DNA of 64,000 nucleotides, taken from assembly GCF_004745575.1 (NCBI RefSeq), contig NZ_RPEM01000011.1:24314-88313 (forward strand), given 5' to 3'. Below are positions 1 through 8,404 of the stretch, piece by piece (within the stretch, counting starts at the first letter, position 1; each line of letters opens with the position of its first letter). Both the position numbers and the translations under genes were made by a program. The notes below the pieces were generated by a model that saw nothing but the letters and a program-made list of their open reading frames with translations, was not told the DNA's origin and did not search any database. This DNA is from Pseudotabrizicola sediminis (lineage in GTDB: Bacteria > Pseudomonadota > Alphaproteobacteria > Rhodobacterales > Rhodobacteraceae).

Positions 1-1
1 C

Positions 2-139
2 CACACCGGCCAGGACTACGATACGGTCCGCGCCGCGATGGAGCGCGACAAGTGGATGACCCCGGAAGAAGCCAAGGAATGGGGCCATGTCGACGAGATC
101 GTGGCCAACCGCGAAAAGCTGGATGACACGGCGAAGTGA
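2..139 (+). CDS. clpP: ATP-dependent Clp protease proteolytic subunit, C-terminal end (partial)
   Basis: Only the last 45 codons are present; the gene begins before the window and stops with TGA at 137-139. The translated end contains the [19 protein letters not shown] stretch typical of the ClpP C-terminus, where the DR(D/F)xMxxxEAxxxGxVD motif helps form the handle and ring contacts of the serine protease barrel. The catalytic residues lie outside the window. clpX follows 97 bp downstream on the same strand, which is the usual clpP-clpX order and supports the call. Confidence 0.93.
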   Translation, partial: HTGQDYDTVRAAMERDKWMTPEEAKEWGHVDEIVANREKLDDTAK

Positions 140-236
140 CGCTTTGCCTCCCGGGCGTTCGGTCCGGGGGGCAATTTGACATTGTGGAGGGTCCGGGCTT
201 GGCCTAGACTTATCCAGACAAGGCTTGAGGAAACCC

Positions 237-1502
237 ATGGCGAACAATTCCGGCGACAGCAAGAACACGCTTTACTGTTCCTTCTGCGGCAAAAGCCAGC
301 ACGAGGTGCGAAAGCTGATTGCCGGGCCCACTGTGTTCATCTGCGATGAATGCGTGGAACTGTGCATGGACATCATCCGCGAAGAGACCAAGGCCACCGG
401 CCTGAAGGCAACCGATGGGGTGCCTGCACCGCGCGACATCTGCAAGGTGCTGGATGACTATGTGATCGGCCAGATCCATGCCAAGCGGGTGCTCTCGGTT
501 GCGGTGCACAACCATTACAAGCGGCTGAACCATTCGTCGAAATCCGATATCGAACTGTCGAAATCCAACATCCTGCTGATCGGCCCCACCGGCTGCGGCA
601 AAACCCTGCTGGCACAAACGCTGGCGCGTATTCTGGATGTGCCCTTCACCATGGCCGATGCCACCACGCTGACCGAGGCGGGTTACGTGGGTGAGGATGT
701 CGAAAACATCATCCTCAAACTTCTGCAAGCCTCGGAATACAACGTCGAACGCGCGCAGCGCGGCATCGTCTACATCGACGAGGTCGACAAGATCACCCGC
801 AAATCCGACAACCCGTCGATCACCCGCGATGTCAGCGGCGAAGGCGTGCAACAAGCGCTGTTGAAGATCATGGAGGGCACCGTGGCATCGGTGCCGCCGC
901 AAGGGGGCCGCAAGCATCCGCAGCAGGAATTCCTGCAGGTGGACACGACCAACATCCTGTTCATCTGTGGTGGGGCGTTTGCGGGCCTGGAAAAGATCAT
1001 CGCGCAGCGCGGCAAGGGGTCGGGCATCGGCTTTGGGGCTGATGTGAAAGACCCTGATGGCCGCGGTGTGGGCGAGCTGTTCAAAGAGCTGGAGCCGGAA
1101 GACCTGCTCAAATTCGGCCTGATCCCGGAATTTGTCGGCCGACTGCCGGTGCTGGCCACCCTGACCGATCTGGATGAGCCGGCGCTGGTCACCATCCTGA
1201 CCGAGCCGAAGAATGCGCTGGTCAAGCAGTATCAGCGCCTGTTCGACATCGAAGGCGTCAAGCTGACCTTCACGCCCGATGCGCTGGTCGCCATTGCCAA
1301 ACGGGCCATCAAGCGCAAGACCGGCGCGCGCGGCTTGCGGTCGATCATGGAAGATATCCTGCTGGATACCATGTTCGAACTGCCGGGAATGGAAGGCGTT
1401 CAGGAAGTCGTCGTCAAGGAAGAGGCGGTGAACGCGGGGGCCAAGCCGATGCTGGTTTATACCGAGGTGCCGAAGAAGAAAGAAACGGCAAACGCCGGGT
1501 AA
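237..1502 (+). CDS. clpX: ATP-dependent Clp protease ATP-binding subunit ClpX
   Basis: ClpX is the AAA+ unfoldase that feeds tagged proteins into the ClpP barrel in the cytoplasm. The 421-residue protein has the N-terminal zinc-binding domain (Cys14, Cys17, Cys36, Cys39), a Walker A motif GPTGCGKT near residue 116, Walker B in VYIDEVDKI, and a C-terminal AAA+ lid domain. Length matches the family. An in-frame TTG at 225 would add four residues, but ATG 237 is preceded by GAGG at good spacing and gives the conserved start. It follows clpP and is ended by a strong hairpin terminator at 1533-1556. Confidence 0.98.
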   Translation: MANNSGDSKNTLYCSFCGKSQHEVRKLIAGPTVFICDECVELCMDIIREETKATGLKATDGVPAPRDICKVLDDYVIGQIHAKRVLSVAVHNHYKRLNHSSKSDIELSKSNILLIGPTGCGKTLLAQTLARILDVPFTMADATTLTEAGYVGEDVENIILKLLQASEYNVERAQRGIVYIDEVDKITRKSDNPSITRDVSGEGVQQALLKIMEGTVASVPPQGGRKHPQQEFLQVDTTNILFICGGAFAGLEKIIAQRGKGSGIGFGADVKDPDGRGVGELFKELEPEDLLKFGLIPEFVGRLPVLATLTDLDEPALVTILTEPKNALVKQYQRLFDIEGVKLTFTPDALVAIAKRAIKRKTGARGLRSIMEDILLDTMFELPGMEGVQEVVVKEEAVNAGAKPMLVYTEVPKKKETANAG

Positions 1503-1532
1503 GGGTTTGCTGGCCTGATCGGGCCGCTAAAG

Positions 1533-1556
1533 GCGCGGGGTTGTCCCCGCGCTTTT
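1533..1556 (+). terminator. Rho-independent terminator after clpX
   Basis: An 8-bp perfect GC stem (1533-1540 with 1545-1552) closes a TTGT loop and is followed by TTTT and then an AT-rich stretch. It lies 30 bp after the clpX stop and fits an intrinsic terminator for clpP-clpX. Confidence 0.85.
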
Positions 1557-1707
1557 AATTTTCGCAAAAAATTTGTCTGATGACCGGATATATTTTTCTG
1601 CGCAAAATCGCGCATACCCCCGCCAACCGCGCCCGTCGATCGATTGCAGACCCTAGACCTTGCCCGCCATTTCGGCCATATCAGGGCCAAGCAACCGGAG
1701 GCTCCCG

Positions 1708-2082
1708 ATGTATTTCCTCAAGCGCCTGCTCACATGGTGGAACAGCCAGACCATCGGCACCCAGATCTTTACCGCCCGCAAGGGCATAAAGGTGGGCGAG
1801 GATGATCAGGGAAATCTCTACTACCAAACCGCCGACGCAAAAAAACGCTGGGTGATCTACAATGGCGAGATGGAGGCAACCCGCGTCTCGCCCGACTGGC
1901 ATGGCTGGCTGCATTTCACCTGGGATCAGCCGCCGACCAAGGCACCATTGACCCATAAGGTCTGGGAAAAGCCGCATCAGGAAAACCTGACCGGGACCAT
2001 GGGGGCCTATGCGCCTGCCGGGTCGCTGCGTCGCACGGCCCCGGTGGCCCGCACCGATTACGAAGCGTGGCAACCGGAATAA
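1708..2082 (+). CDS. NDUFA12-family complex I supernumerary subunit homologue
   Basis: This 124-residue protein matches the NDUFA12 (B17.2, 17.2 kDa) family: it has the motif WVIYNG around residues 48-53, followed by [13 protein letters not shown]. Homologues of this mitochondrial supernumerary subunit occur in alphaproteobacterial complex I, for example in Paracoccus, where they bind the peripheral arm. ATG 1708 is chosen because it begins the conserved MYFLKR start and has CCGGAGG upstream; the open frame extends further upstream without support. It overlaps the start of the mlaD gene by one base (TAATG), so the two are probably co-translated. The main nuo operon lies 25 kb away. Confidence 0.92.
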   Translation: MYFLKRLLTWWNSQTIGTQIFTARKGIKVGEDDQGNLYYQTADAKKRWVIYNGEMEATRVSPDWHGWLHFTWDQPPTKAPLTHKVWEKPHQENLTGTMGAYAPAGSLRRTAPVARTDYEAWQPE

Positions 2083-2549
2083 TGGCGTCGGAACGGGCTG
2101 AAATCCTGACCGGCGCTGCGGTGCTGGCGGTGGCAGTTGGCTTTCTGGCCTATGCCGCCAACTCTGCCGGTCTGATGGCACGCGGGGGGGAGACCTATCC
2201 GCTGACCGCCAGCTTCCGTGCAATGGACGGCATCAGCGTGGGGTCTGACGTGCGGCTGGCGGGGATCAAGGTGGGCACGATCAGTGACCTGCGCCTGAAC
2301 CCGCAGACCTTTTTCGCCGATGCCACCATCCGGCTGCGCAGCGATATTCTGCTGCCTGATGATTCTGCGATCCTGATTTCGTCGGAAGGTCTGCTGGGCG
2401 GCAATTTTGTCGAGATCCTGCCCGGTGGGTCATTGGACAACTATGCTGCCGGAGATGAAATCGAAGACACCCAAGGGGCTGTCAGCCTGATCACATTGCT
2501 GATGAAGTTCGTCGGCGGCGGGTCTGATGCGGCCGGGGCGGCGGAATGA
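2082..2549 (+). CDS. mlaD: Outer membrane lipid asymmetry maintenance protein MlaD
   Basis: The 155-residue protein has one N-terminal membrane segment (about residues 7-27) followed by an MCE/MlaD domain with the typical VRLAGIKVGTI and LLGGNFVEI motifs. MlaD is the substrate-binding hexamer of the Mla phospholipid transporter between inner and outer membranes. The other Mla components (MlaE, MlaF, MlaC) are not in the window, so this is a detached gene. The start is the ATG overlapping the upstream stop; the stop TGA overlaps the next gene's ATG (ATGA), which points to a tightly coupled three-gene operon. Confidence 0.93.
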   Translation: MASERAEILTGAAVLAVAVGFLAYAANSAGLMARGGETYPLTASFRAMDGISVGSDVRLAGIKVGTISDLRLNPQTFFADATIRLRSDILLPDDSAILISSEGLLGGNFVEILPGGSLDNYAAGDEIEDTQGAVSLITLLMKFVGGGSDAAGAAE

Positions 2550-2974
2550 TCCGGGTTCTGGCTCTGACCTTGGCCGTGCTTTGCCCGCTGCAGGCTGCGG
2601 CGCAAGAGATGCAAGCGGCCCCCGGCGGCACTCTGCGGCTGTTGGACAAGGTGACTGGCCGGGTGGCGGATCTGGCCCTGTCGCGTGGGCAGTCGGTCGG
2701 TCAGGGCCGTGTCACCGTTCAGCTGGATGAATGCCGCTATCCCCGCGACAACCCTGCCGCCGATGCGCAGGCGCATCTGACGGTGGTGGATACGGCGGCT
2801 GGAACGACCGTGTTTTCCGGCTGGATGCTTGCCTCCAGCCCGGCGCTGTCGGCGATGGATCATCACCGCTATGATATCTGGGTCTTGTCCTGCGATTCCG
2901 GCTTTGTGGCCCCCGATGTGACCGCACCCGAGGAAGACCCCGACGCGCCGCTGGAAGAGATCAACGAAGGATAG
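2546..2974 (+). CDS. DUF2155 domain-containing secreted protein
   Basis: This 142-residue protein begins with a clear Sec signal peptide (hydrophobic residues 4-16, AAAQ cleavage region), so it should be periplasmic. The mature part matches the DUF2155 family, with a basic/hydrophobic LRLLDKVTGRV start and a conserved YDIWVLSC near residue 114. Function is not known. Its position after mlaD in a coupled operon suggests an envelope role, by inference only. The last 106 bp overlap the 3' end of the convergent aat gene on the other strand. Confidence 0.85.
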   Translation: MIRVLALTLAVLCPLQAAAQEMQAAPGGTLRLLDKVTGRVADLALSRGQSVGQGRVTVQLDECRYPRDNPAADAQAHLTVVDTAAGTTVFSGWMLASSPALSAMDHHRYDIWVLSCDSGFVAPDVTAPEEDPDAPLEEINEG

Positions 2975-3579
2975 GGCGCATAGCCGGGCGGGTCGAAGGT
3001 GGCCGTCCGGCCAAGGGCATGTTGCAGCCGGGCGTGATAGGCCGCGCGCGAAATTTCCTGAGCGCCAAGGCTTGCCAGATGCGTCGTCAGGAATTGCGTG
3101 TCAAACAGGGTGAATCCCCCCGCCCGCAACCGGTGCACCAGCCAGGCCAGGGCGATCTTTGACGCGTTGGTTCGGCGGGAAAACATGGATTCGCCAAAAA
3201 ACGCCGCCCCCAGCACCACGCCGTAGACCCCGCCGATAAGGGTCTCACCGTCCCGCACTTCCAGGCTATGGGCATGGCCCTGGCTGTGCAGGGTCAGATA
3301 CAGCGCGGTTAATCTGTCATTGATCCAGGTTTCCGGCCGGTCGGCGCAAGCGGCCAGCACGCCCGCAAAATCGGTGTCGACCGTCACGCTGTATCCGCCG
3401 CGCAGGATGGCGCGGTGCAGGCTGCGCGAGATGTGGAAGCCATCAAGCGGAAACACCCCCCGCCTGCGGGGATCAACCCAGTGGATCGTTGGGTCTGTAA
3501 CCGATTCTGCCATGGGGAAGATTCCCATGGCATAGGCGCGCAATAGCAGATCGGGGGTGATATCGGTCTGATCCGCCAT
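2869..3579 (-). CDS. aat: Leucyl/phenylalanyl-tRNA--protein transferase
   Basis: Aat transfers Leu or Phe from tRNA to the N-terminus of proteins that begin with Arg or Lys, making them N-end-rule substrates for ClpS/ClpAP. The 236-residue product has the family signature FGESMFSR with ASKIAL shortly after, and the N-terminal YAMGIFPMA motif. The start at 3579 gives MADQTD; the open frame reaches 3615 without a better start. The C-terminus is unusual: after PPGYAPYPS about 35 Ser/Gly/Ala-rich residues are encoded antisense to the DUF2155 gene, suggesting loss of an earlier stop codon. Confidence 0.93.
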   Translation of the reverse strand: MADQTDITPDLLLRAYAMGIFPMAESVTDPTIHWVDPRRRGVFPLDGFHISRSLHRAILRGGYSVTVDTDFAGVLAACADRPETWINDRLTALYLTLHSQGHAHSLEVRDGETLIGGVYGVVLGAAFFGESMFSRRTNASKIALAWLVHRLRAGGFTLFDTQFLTTHLASLGAQEISRAAYHARLQHALGRTATFDPPGYAPYPSLISSSGASGSSSGAVTSGATKPESQDKTQIS

Positions 3580-3603
3580 CAGGGTCGGACCTCGCAAGGC
3601 GGA

Positions 3604-3626
3604 AAAGGGGGCCAATGGCCCCCTTT
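3604..3626 (-). terminator. Intrinsic terminator after accBC
   Basis: A 10-bp perfect stem (AAAGGGGGCC paired across an AAT loop) lies directly after the accC stop on the minus strand and is followed on that strand by a short T run. It should end accBC transcription before aat. It could also lower read-through into aat, whose own promoter would then lie within the roughly 50 bp upstream of its start. Confidence 0.75.
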
Positions 3627-3631
3627 GTGCT

Positions 3632-4981
3632 TTACTGCCCGAACTGTGACGCGAGCCATTTTTCCAGCCAGTGAATGTTATACTCGCCGCTCTGGATATC
3701 CGGCTCGTTCAAGAGCGCCTCGAACAGCGGGGTGCTGGTGTCGACGCCGTCGATGATCAGCTCACCCAAAGCGCGGCGCAGACGGGCCAAGGCCTCGGGC
3801 CGGTCGCGGCCATGCACGATCAGCTTGCCGATCAGGCTGTCGTAATAGGGCGGGATCGAATAGCCGGAATAGAGCGCCGAATCCATCCGCACGCCAAAGC
3901 CGCCCGGCGCATGGAACATCTTGACCTTGCCAGGGCAGGGTGAAAAATTCGGCAGCTTTTCGGCGTTGATCCGCACCTCGATGGCGTGGCCGTTGATCTC
4001 CAGCTCATCTTGCGTGAACGACATTGGCAGGCCCGATGCCACGCGGATCTGTTCGCGCACCAGATCCACCCCGAAGATATATTCAGTGACCGGGTGTTCG
4101 ACCTGCAGGCGGGTGTTCATCTCGATGAAATAGAACTTGCCGTCTTCATACAGAAACTCGACCGTGCCCGCACCGATGTAGTTGATCTTGGCGCAGGCAT
4201 CGGCGCAGATCTTGCCAATCTCGGCCCGCATTTTGGGGGTGATCGACGGGCCGGGGGCCTCTTCGAACACCTTCTGGTGGCGGCGCTGCAAGGAGCAGTC
4301 GCGCTCGCCCAGATGCACGGCATTGCCCTTGCCGTCGCCGAACACCTGAATCTCGATATGGCGCGGTTTTTGCAGGTATTTCTCGATATAGACTTCGTCA
4401 TTGCCAAAGGCGTTCTTTGCCTCGGATCGGGCGGTGCGGAAAGCGACTTCCAGCTCGGCGGCGTTTTTTGCCACCTTCATGCCGCGCCCGCCACCGCCTG
4501 CGGTGGCCTTGATGATCACCGGAAAGCCGATCTTTTCGGCCACGCCGATCGCGGTTTCAAAATCGGGCACACCGCCATCGGACCCCGGCACGACCGGAAT
4601 GCCCAGATCCATTGCGGTGACCTTGGCGGTGATCTTGTCCCCCATGATCCGGATATGCTCGGCATTGGGGCCGATGAAGGTCAGGCCGTGGTCTTGCAAC
4701 GCCTGCGCAAAGCTCGCGTTTTCCGACAGGAAGCCATAGCCCGGATGCACGGCTTGCGCGCCGGTGATCTCGCAGGCCGAAATGATCGCGGCCTTGTTCA
4801 GATAGCTTTCCGAACTGGGCGCGGGGCCAATGCAGATCGATTCGTCGGCCATGCGCACATGCATGGCATCGGCGTCGGCGGTGGAATGGACGGCGACCGA
4901 TTTGATCCCCATTTCACGGCAGGCGCGGATCACGCGCAGGGCGATTTCCCCCCGGTTGGCGATCAGGATTTTTTCAAACAT
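3632..4981 (-). CDS. accC: Acetyl-CoA carboxylase, biotin carboxylase subunit
   Basis: AccC uses ATP and bicarbonate to carboxylate the biotin carried on AccB, the first half-reaction of fatty-acid synthesis. The 449-residue protein shows the biotin-carboxylase N-terminal domain ([13 protein letters not shown]), the ATP-grasp glycine loop [11 protein letters not shown], the [10 protein letters not shown] motif, and the catalytic [16 protein letters not shown] region. Start ATG 4981 gives the conserved beginning. A GTG at 4990 overlapping the accB stop (GTGA) is a possible alternative that adds three residues. It is the second gene of an accB-accC operon. Confidence 0.98.
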   Translation of the reverse strand: MFEKILIANRGEIALRVIRACREMGIKSVAVHSTADADAMHVRMADESICIGPAPSSESYLNKAAIISACEITGAQAVHPGYGFLSENASFAQALQDHGLTFIGPNAEHIRIMGDKITAKVTAMDLGIPVVPGSDGGVPDFETAIGVAEKIGFPVIIKATAGGGGRGMKVAKNAAELEVAFRTARSEAKNAFGNDEVYIEKYLQKPRHIEIQVFGDGKGNAVHLGERDCSLQRRHQKVFEEAPGPSITPKMRAEIGKICADACAKINYIGAGTVEFLYEDGKFYFIEMNTRLQVEHPVTEYIFGVDLVREQIRVASGLPMSFTQDELEINGHAIEVRINAEKLPNFSPCPGKVKMFHAPGGFGVRMDSALYSGYSIPPYYDSLIGKLIVHGRDRPEALARLRRALGELIIDGVDTSTPLFEALLNEPDIQSGEYNIHWLEKWLASQFGQ

Positions 4982-4986
4982 CGGCG

Positions 4987-5472
4987 TCACTCGATGATCA
5001 ACAGAGGTGCGCCGAATTCAACGGGCGTGCCATCCTCGACCAGAATGCGCTTGATCACACCGGCGCGTGGGGCAGGGATGTGGTTCATGGTTTTCATCGC
5101 TTCGATGATCAGCACGGTCTGACCCTCGGCCACGGTGGCCCCGATGGTGATGAAGGGGGTCGCACCGGGTTCGGCGGCCAGATAGCAGGTGCCGACCATG
5201 GGAGAGGTGACAGCTCCCGGGTGCTGGGCCGGGTCTTCCAGCGCCGCTGGTGCGGCTGCTGATGCGGCGGCGGCAGGGGCTGCGGCATAGACCGGGGCCG
5301 GGCCGACCATCTGCGTGGTCACGATATTGGCCTGCTTGACCACCCGCACCTCAAGGCTGTCATCCTCGCCATATTCGCGCTTCACGCTCAGCTCGGTCAG
5401 CTCGTTCTTGTTCAGAAGTTCTGCAAGGGCCGAGATAAAGGCCACATCTGCGTCGGGGGAATGTTTGCTCAT
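4987..5472 (-). CDS. accB: Acetyl-CoA carboxylase biotin carboxyl carrier protein
   Basis: AccB carries the biotin that shuttles CO2 between AccC and the carboxyltransferase. The 161-residue protein has an N-terminal dimerising part, an Ala/Pro-rich flexible linker around residues 60-80 and a C-terminal biotinyl domain with the EAMKTMN motif, whose Lys is the biotin attachment site. ATG 5472 starts MSKHSPDAD; the open frame upstream to 5526 lacks family similarity. The stop nearly touches accC. The ligase that would attach biotin, BirA, is encoded near 44 kb of this window. Confidence 0.96.
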   Translation of the reverse strand: MSKHSPDADVAFISALAELLNKNELTELSVKREYGEDDSLEVRVVKQANIVTTQMVGPAPVYAAAPAAAASAAAPAALEDPAQHPGAVTSPMVGTCYLAAEPGATPFITIGATVAEGQTVLIIEAMKTMNHIPAPRAGVIKRILVEDGTPVEFGAPLLIIE

Positions 5473-5549
5473 ACCGTCCTCTGGTTGGCTTTTGTGCCAG
5501 TTGGTGACCGATCTGTCCGGGCACAAAGGCCGGGCGTCGGGGCTGATTG

Positions 5550-5578
5550 CTTATAGCCCGCGTTTTCGGGCGAGAAAA
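5550..5578 (-). promoter_or_regulatory. Possible accB promoter
   Basis: On the minus strand a TATAAG -10 (5550-5555) stands 17 bp from a weak TTTTCT -35 (5573-5578), about 78 bp upstream of the accB start. The match at -35 is poor. The 250-bp space between accB and preT (5473-5722) is AT-richer near 5640-5710 and must also hold the preT promoter, which I could not define. Confidence 0.3.
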
Positions 5579-5722
5579 GCACCCATTCGGCTGCGCAATT
5601 TTTGGGCAGTTCTGCTCGGCGGCACCGGAATTTTGCTGCGCGCTAAAATTTACCGTTTGATAAAAAAACGGACCTGTGCCAATTTTTTTCTAAAGAACAA
5701 CCAAAAAGGGAGACGACTGCCC

Positions 5723-7048
5723 ATGACCAACAGCCCGCTGACGCCCGGCATTGTGCCCAGCCGTCTGCCAGCCGACCGGATCGCCCGGCACTTTGCCGAT
5801 CACACGCCGCCGCTTGACGGGCATGAGGCGCTGGTGGCCGCTGACCGCTGCTATTTCTGTCATGATGCGCCCTGTGTCACCGCGTGTCCGACCAGCATCG
5901 ACATTCCGCTGTTCATCCGCCAGATCGCCACAGGGACTGCCGAGTCTGCGGCAACCACGATCTGGACGCAGAACATCCTTGGCGGCATGTGTGCCCGCGT
6001 CTGCCCCACGGAAACCCTGTGCGAAGAGGTCTGCGTGCGTGAGGTGGCCGAAGGCAAGCCGGTGGAAATCGGGCGGTTGCAACGTTTTGCCACCGACACG
6101 GCGATGGCGCGTGGGCTGCACCCGTTTGTGCGGGCGGCCAGCACCGGCAAGTCGGTCGCTGTTGTGGGGGCGGGGCCTGCGGGGTTGGCCTGTGCGCACC
6201 GACTTGCGATGCACGGGCATGAGGTGGTGGTGTATGAGCGCCGCGCCAAGGCGGGCGGGCTGAACGAATACGGAATCGCCAGCTATAAATCGACCGGGGA
6301 CTTTGCGCGAAGGGAGGTGGACTGGCTGCTGCAGATCGGCGGCATCACGGTGAAAACCGGGGTAGAGCTGGGCCGCGATGTCACGCTTGACGGCTTGCTT
6401 GCAAGCCATGACGCAGTGTTCCTTGGCATTGGCCTCGGTGGCGTCAATTCCCTGCGCGCGCCCGGCGAGGACAAGGCCGGCGTGGCCGATGCGGTCGATT
6501 TCATTGCCGAGCTGCGTCAGACCGCTGACCTGACCACGCTGCCGGTGGGCCGCGATGTCGTGGTGATCGGCGGCGGCATGACGGCGGTGGACGCCGCCGT
6601 CCAGTCAAAACTGCTGGGGGCGGAAAACGTGACAATCGTCTACCGGCGCGGACAGGAAAAGATGTCTGCCAGTGGCTACGAGCAGGACCATGCCACAAGC
6701 GCCGGTGTGCGGATCATCTGCAACGCGGCCCCCGTTGCCGTGCACGGCAATGGCGCGGTGCGCGAGGTGGAGTTCGGCTATATGGCCGACACGCCCGCAG
6801 GATTGCAGCCGACCGGCGAGACCTTCCGCCTGAAGGCCGATCAGGTGTTCAAGGCCATCGGCCAGACCCTGACCGGCGCGCCCGAAGGGGCTACGCTGGA
6901 GGGCGGCAAGATTGCAGCCCTTCCCGCGCGGGTCTGGGCCGGGGGGGATTGCACCGGCGGCGGCGAAGACCTGACGGTGACGGCGGTGGCGCAGGGGCGC
7001 GATGCGGCGGAAGACATTCACAACGTCCTGATGGGGGTGGCGGGGTGA
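5723..7048 (+). CDS. preT: NAD-dependent dihydropyrimidine dehydrogenase subunit PreT
   Basis: PreT is the electron-input subunit of bacterial dihydropyrimidine dehydrogenase, which interconverts uracil or thymine and the 5,6-dihydro forms using NAD(H). The 441-residue protein begins with a GltD-like domain containing two Cys-rich clusters for Fe-S centres (CYFCHDAPCVTACP from about residue 43, then CARVCPTETLCEEVCV), then an FAD-binding GAGPAGLACAHRL motif and an NAD(P)-binding GGGMTAVDAA motif. ATG 5723 follows AAAGGGAG and starts the conserved region. preA follows 24 bp downstream; a palindromic repeat spans this stop codon. Confidence 0.94.
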   Translation: MTNSPLTPGIVPSRLPADRIARHFADHTPPLDGHEALVAADRCYFCHDAPCVTACPTSIDIPLFIRQIATGTAESAATTIWTQNILGGMCARVCPTETLCEEVCVREVAEGKPVEIGRLQRFATDTAMARGLHPFVRAASTGKSVAVVGAGPAGLACAHRLAMHGHEVVVYERRAKAGGLNEYGIASYKSTGDFARREVDWLLQIGGITVKTGVELGRDVTLDGLLASHDAVFLGIGLGGVNSLRAPGEDKAGVADAVDFIAELRQTADLTTLPVGRDVVVIGGGMTAVDAAVQSKLLGAENVTIVYRRGQEKMSASGYEQDHATSAGVRIICNAAPVAVHGNGAVREVEFGYMADTPAGLQPTGETFRLKADQVFKAIGQTLTGAPEGATLEGGKIAALPARVWAGGDCTGGGEDLTVTAVAQGRDAAEDIHNVLMGVAG

Positions 7049-7060
7049 ACCCCGCCCTAC
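7039..7060 (+). repeat. Palindromic repeat R2, copy 1 (preT stop)
   Basis: A hairpin-forming 22-mer (GGCGGGG arms around TGAA, then CTAC) covers the last codons and stop of preT. The same 22 bases occur in reverse orientation at 8371-8392, at the stop of preA. Such short palindromes are REP-like; here the repeat supplies the PreT stop codon. Confidence 0.75.
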
Positions 7061-7072
7061 GGAGAATTTGAC

Positions 7073-8374
7073 ATGGCAAACCTGACAACCGACTTCATCG
7101 GCATCAAATCCCCCAACCCTTTCTGGCTGGCCTCGGCCCCGCCGACGGACAAGGAATACAACGTCCGCCGCGCGTTTGAAGCGGGCTGGGGCGGGGTGGT
7201 GTGGAAAACCCTCGGCTCTGAAGGGCCGCCGGTGGTGAACGTCAACGGCCCGCGCTATGGCGCGATCTGGGGCGCGGACCGCCGACTTTTGGGGCTGAAC
7301 AACATCGAACTGATCACCGACCGGCCGCTGGAGGTGAACCTGCGCGAGATCAAATCGGTCAAGCGTGATTACAAGGACCGGGCGATGATCGTGTCGCTGA
7401 TGGTGCCTTGCGATGAGGAGTCGTGGAAAGCCATCCTCGCCCATGTCGAGGAGACCGAAGCCGACGGGGTAGAGCTGAACTTCGGCTGCCCGCATGGCAT
7501 GGCCGAACGCGGCATGGGCTCTGCCGTGGGGCAGGTGCCGGAATATATCGAGATGGTGACCCGCTGGGTGAAACAGCACAGCCGCATGCCCTGTATCGTC
7601 AAGCTGACGCCCAACATTTCCGACATCCGCAAACCGGCAGAAGCGGCAAAGCGCGGCGGTGCGGATGCGGTGTCCTTGATCAACACCATCAACTCGATCA
7701 CGTCCGTTAACCTCGACAGCTTCAGCCCCGAACCGATGATCGACGGCAAAGGCACCCATGGCGGCTATTGCGGCCCGGCGGTCAAACCCATCGCGCTGAA
7801 CATGGTGGCCGAGATTGCGCGATCGCGCGAAACCCATGGCTTGCCGATTTCTGGCATCGGTGGGGTGACAACATGGCGCGATGCGGCAGAGTTCATGGCG
7901 CTGGGGGCGGGCAATGTGCAGGTCTGCACGGCGGCCATGACCTATGGTTTCAAGATCGTGCAGGAGATGATTTCCGGCCTGTCGCAGTATCTGGATGACA
8001 AGGGCATGACTTCGACCGCCGATCTGGTGGGGCGTGCCGTGCCCAATGTGACCGACTGGCAGTACCTGAACCTGAATTACGTCACCAAGGCACAGATTGA
8101 TCAGGATGCGTGCATCAAATGCGGGCGCTGCTATGCGGCCTGCGAAGACACCAGCCATCAGGCCATCGCGATGCTGCCCGGTCGGATGTTCGAGGTGATG
8201 GATGACGAATGCGTCGCCTGCAACCTGTGCGTCAACGTCTGCCCGGTCGAGAATTGCATCACCATGGTGGAAATGCCCAAAGGTGCGGTCGACCCGCGCA
8301 CGGGAGATGCGGTGGGCGATTATGCCAACTGGACCACGCATCCGAACAACCCGAGCGTGCAGGCGGCCGAGTAG
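7073..8374 (+). CDS. preA: NAD-dependent dihydropyrimidine dehydrogenase subunit PreA
   Basis: PreA is the catalytic subunit of dihydropyrimidine dehydrogenase, with a dihydroorotate-dehydrogenase-like FMN barrel (about residues 1-310, motifs ELNFGCPHGM and LTPNISDI) and a C-terminal ferredoxin domain with two 4Fe-4S clusters (CIKCGRCYAACED from about 347, CVACNLCVNVCP from about 380). The 433-residue length is normal. With PreT it begins reductive uracil/thymine catabolism. The later enzymes (dihydropyrimidinase, beta-ureidopropionase) are not downstream, where a convergent LysR gene lies; they may be elsewhere. The stop TAG lies inside an inverted copy of the R2 repeat. Confidence 0.96.
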   Translation: MANLTTDFIGIKSPNPFWLASAPPTDKEYNVRRAFEAGWGGVVWKTLGSEGPPVVNVNGPRYGAIWGADRRLLGLNNIELITDRPLEVNLREIKSVKRDYKDRAMIVSLMVPCDEESWKAILAHVEETEADGVELNFGCPHGMAERGMGSAVGQVPEYIEMVTRWVKQHSRMPCIVKLTPNISDIRKPAEAAKRGGADAVSLINTINSITSVNLDSFSPEPMIDGKGTHGGYCGPAVKPIALNMVAEIARSRETHGLPISGIGGVTTWRDAAEFMALGAGNVQVCTAAMTYGFKIVQEMISGLSQYLDDKGMTSTADLVGRAVPNVTDWQYLNLNYVTKAQIDQDACIKCGRCYAACEDTSHQAIAMLPGRMFEVMDDECVACNLCVNVCPVENCITMVEMPKGAVDPRTGDAVGDYANWTTHPNNPSVQAAE

Positions 8375-8392
8375 GGCGGGGTTCACCCCGCC
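8371..8392 (-). repeat. Palindromic repeat R2, copy 2 (preA stop)
   Basis: Exact reverse complement of the 22-mer at 7039-7060. It forms a GGCGGGG/CCCCGCC hairpin between the convergent preA and LysR genes and may serve as their terminator, although no T run follows. Confidence 0.75.
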
Positions 8393-8404
8393 GCCCCTAA
8401 TTTC

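Noticed and set aside
176..210. Promoter for clpX with TTGACA at 176-181
   Set aside because: No -10-like box lies at 16-18 bp; the nearest TAGACT is 23 bp away, so the -35 match is probably chance and clpX may be read from the clpP promoter.
3986..5122. A 378-codon plus-strand frame opposite accC and accB
   Set aside because: The opposite strand encodes AccC with all catalytic motifs; this frame is a shadow.
6605..8386. A 593-codon minus-strand frame opposite preT and preA
   Set aside because: Antisense shadow of well-supported genes, with shadow-type composition and no start signal.
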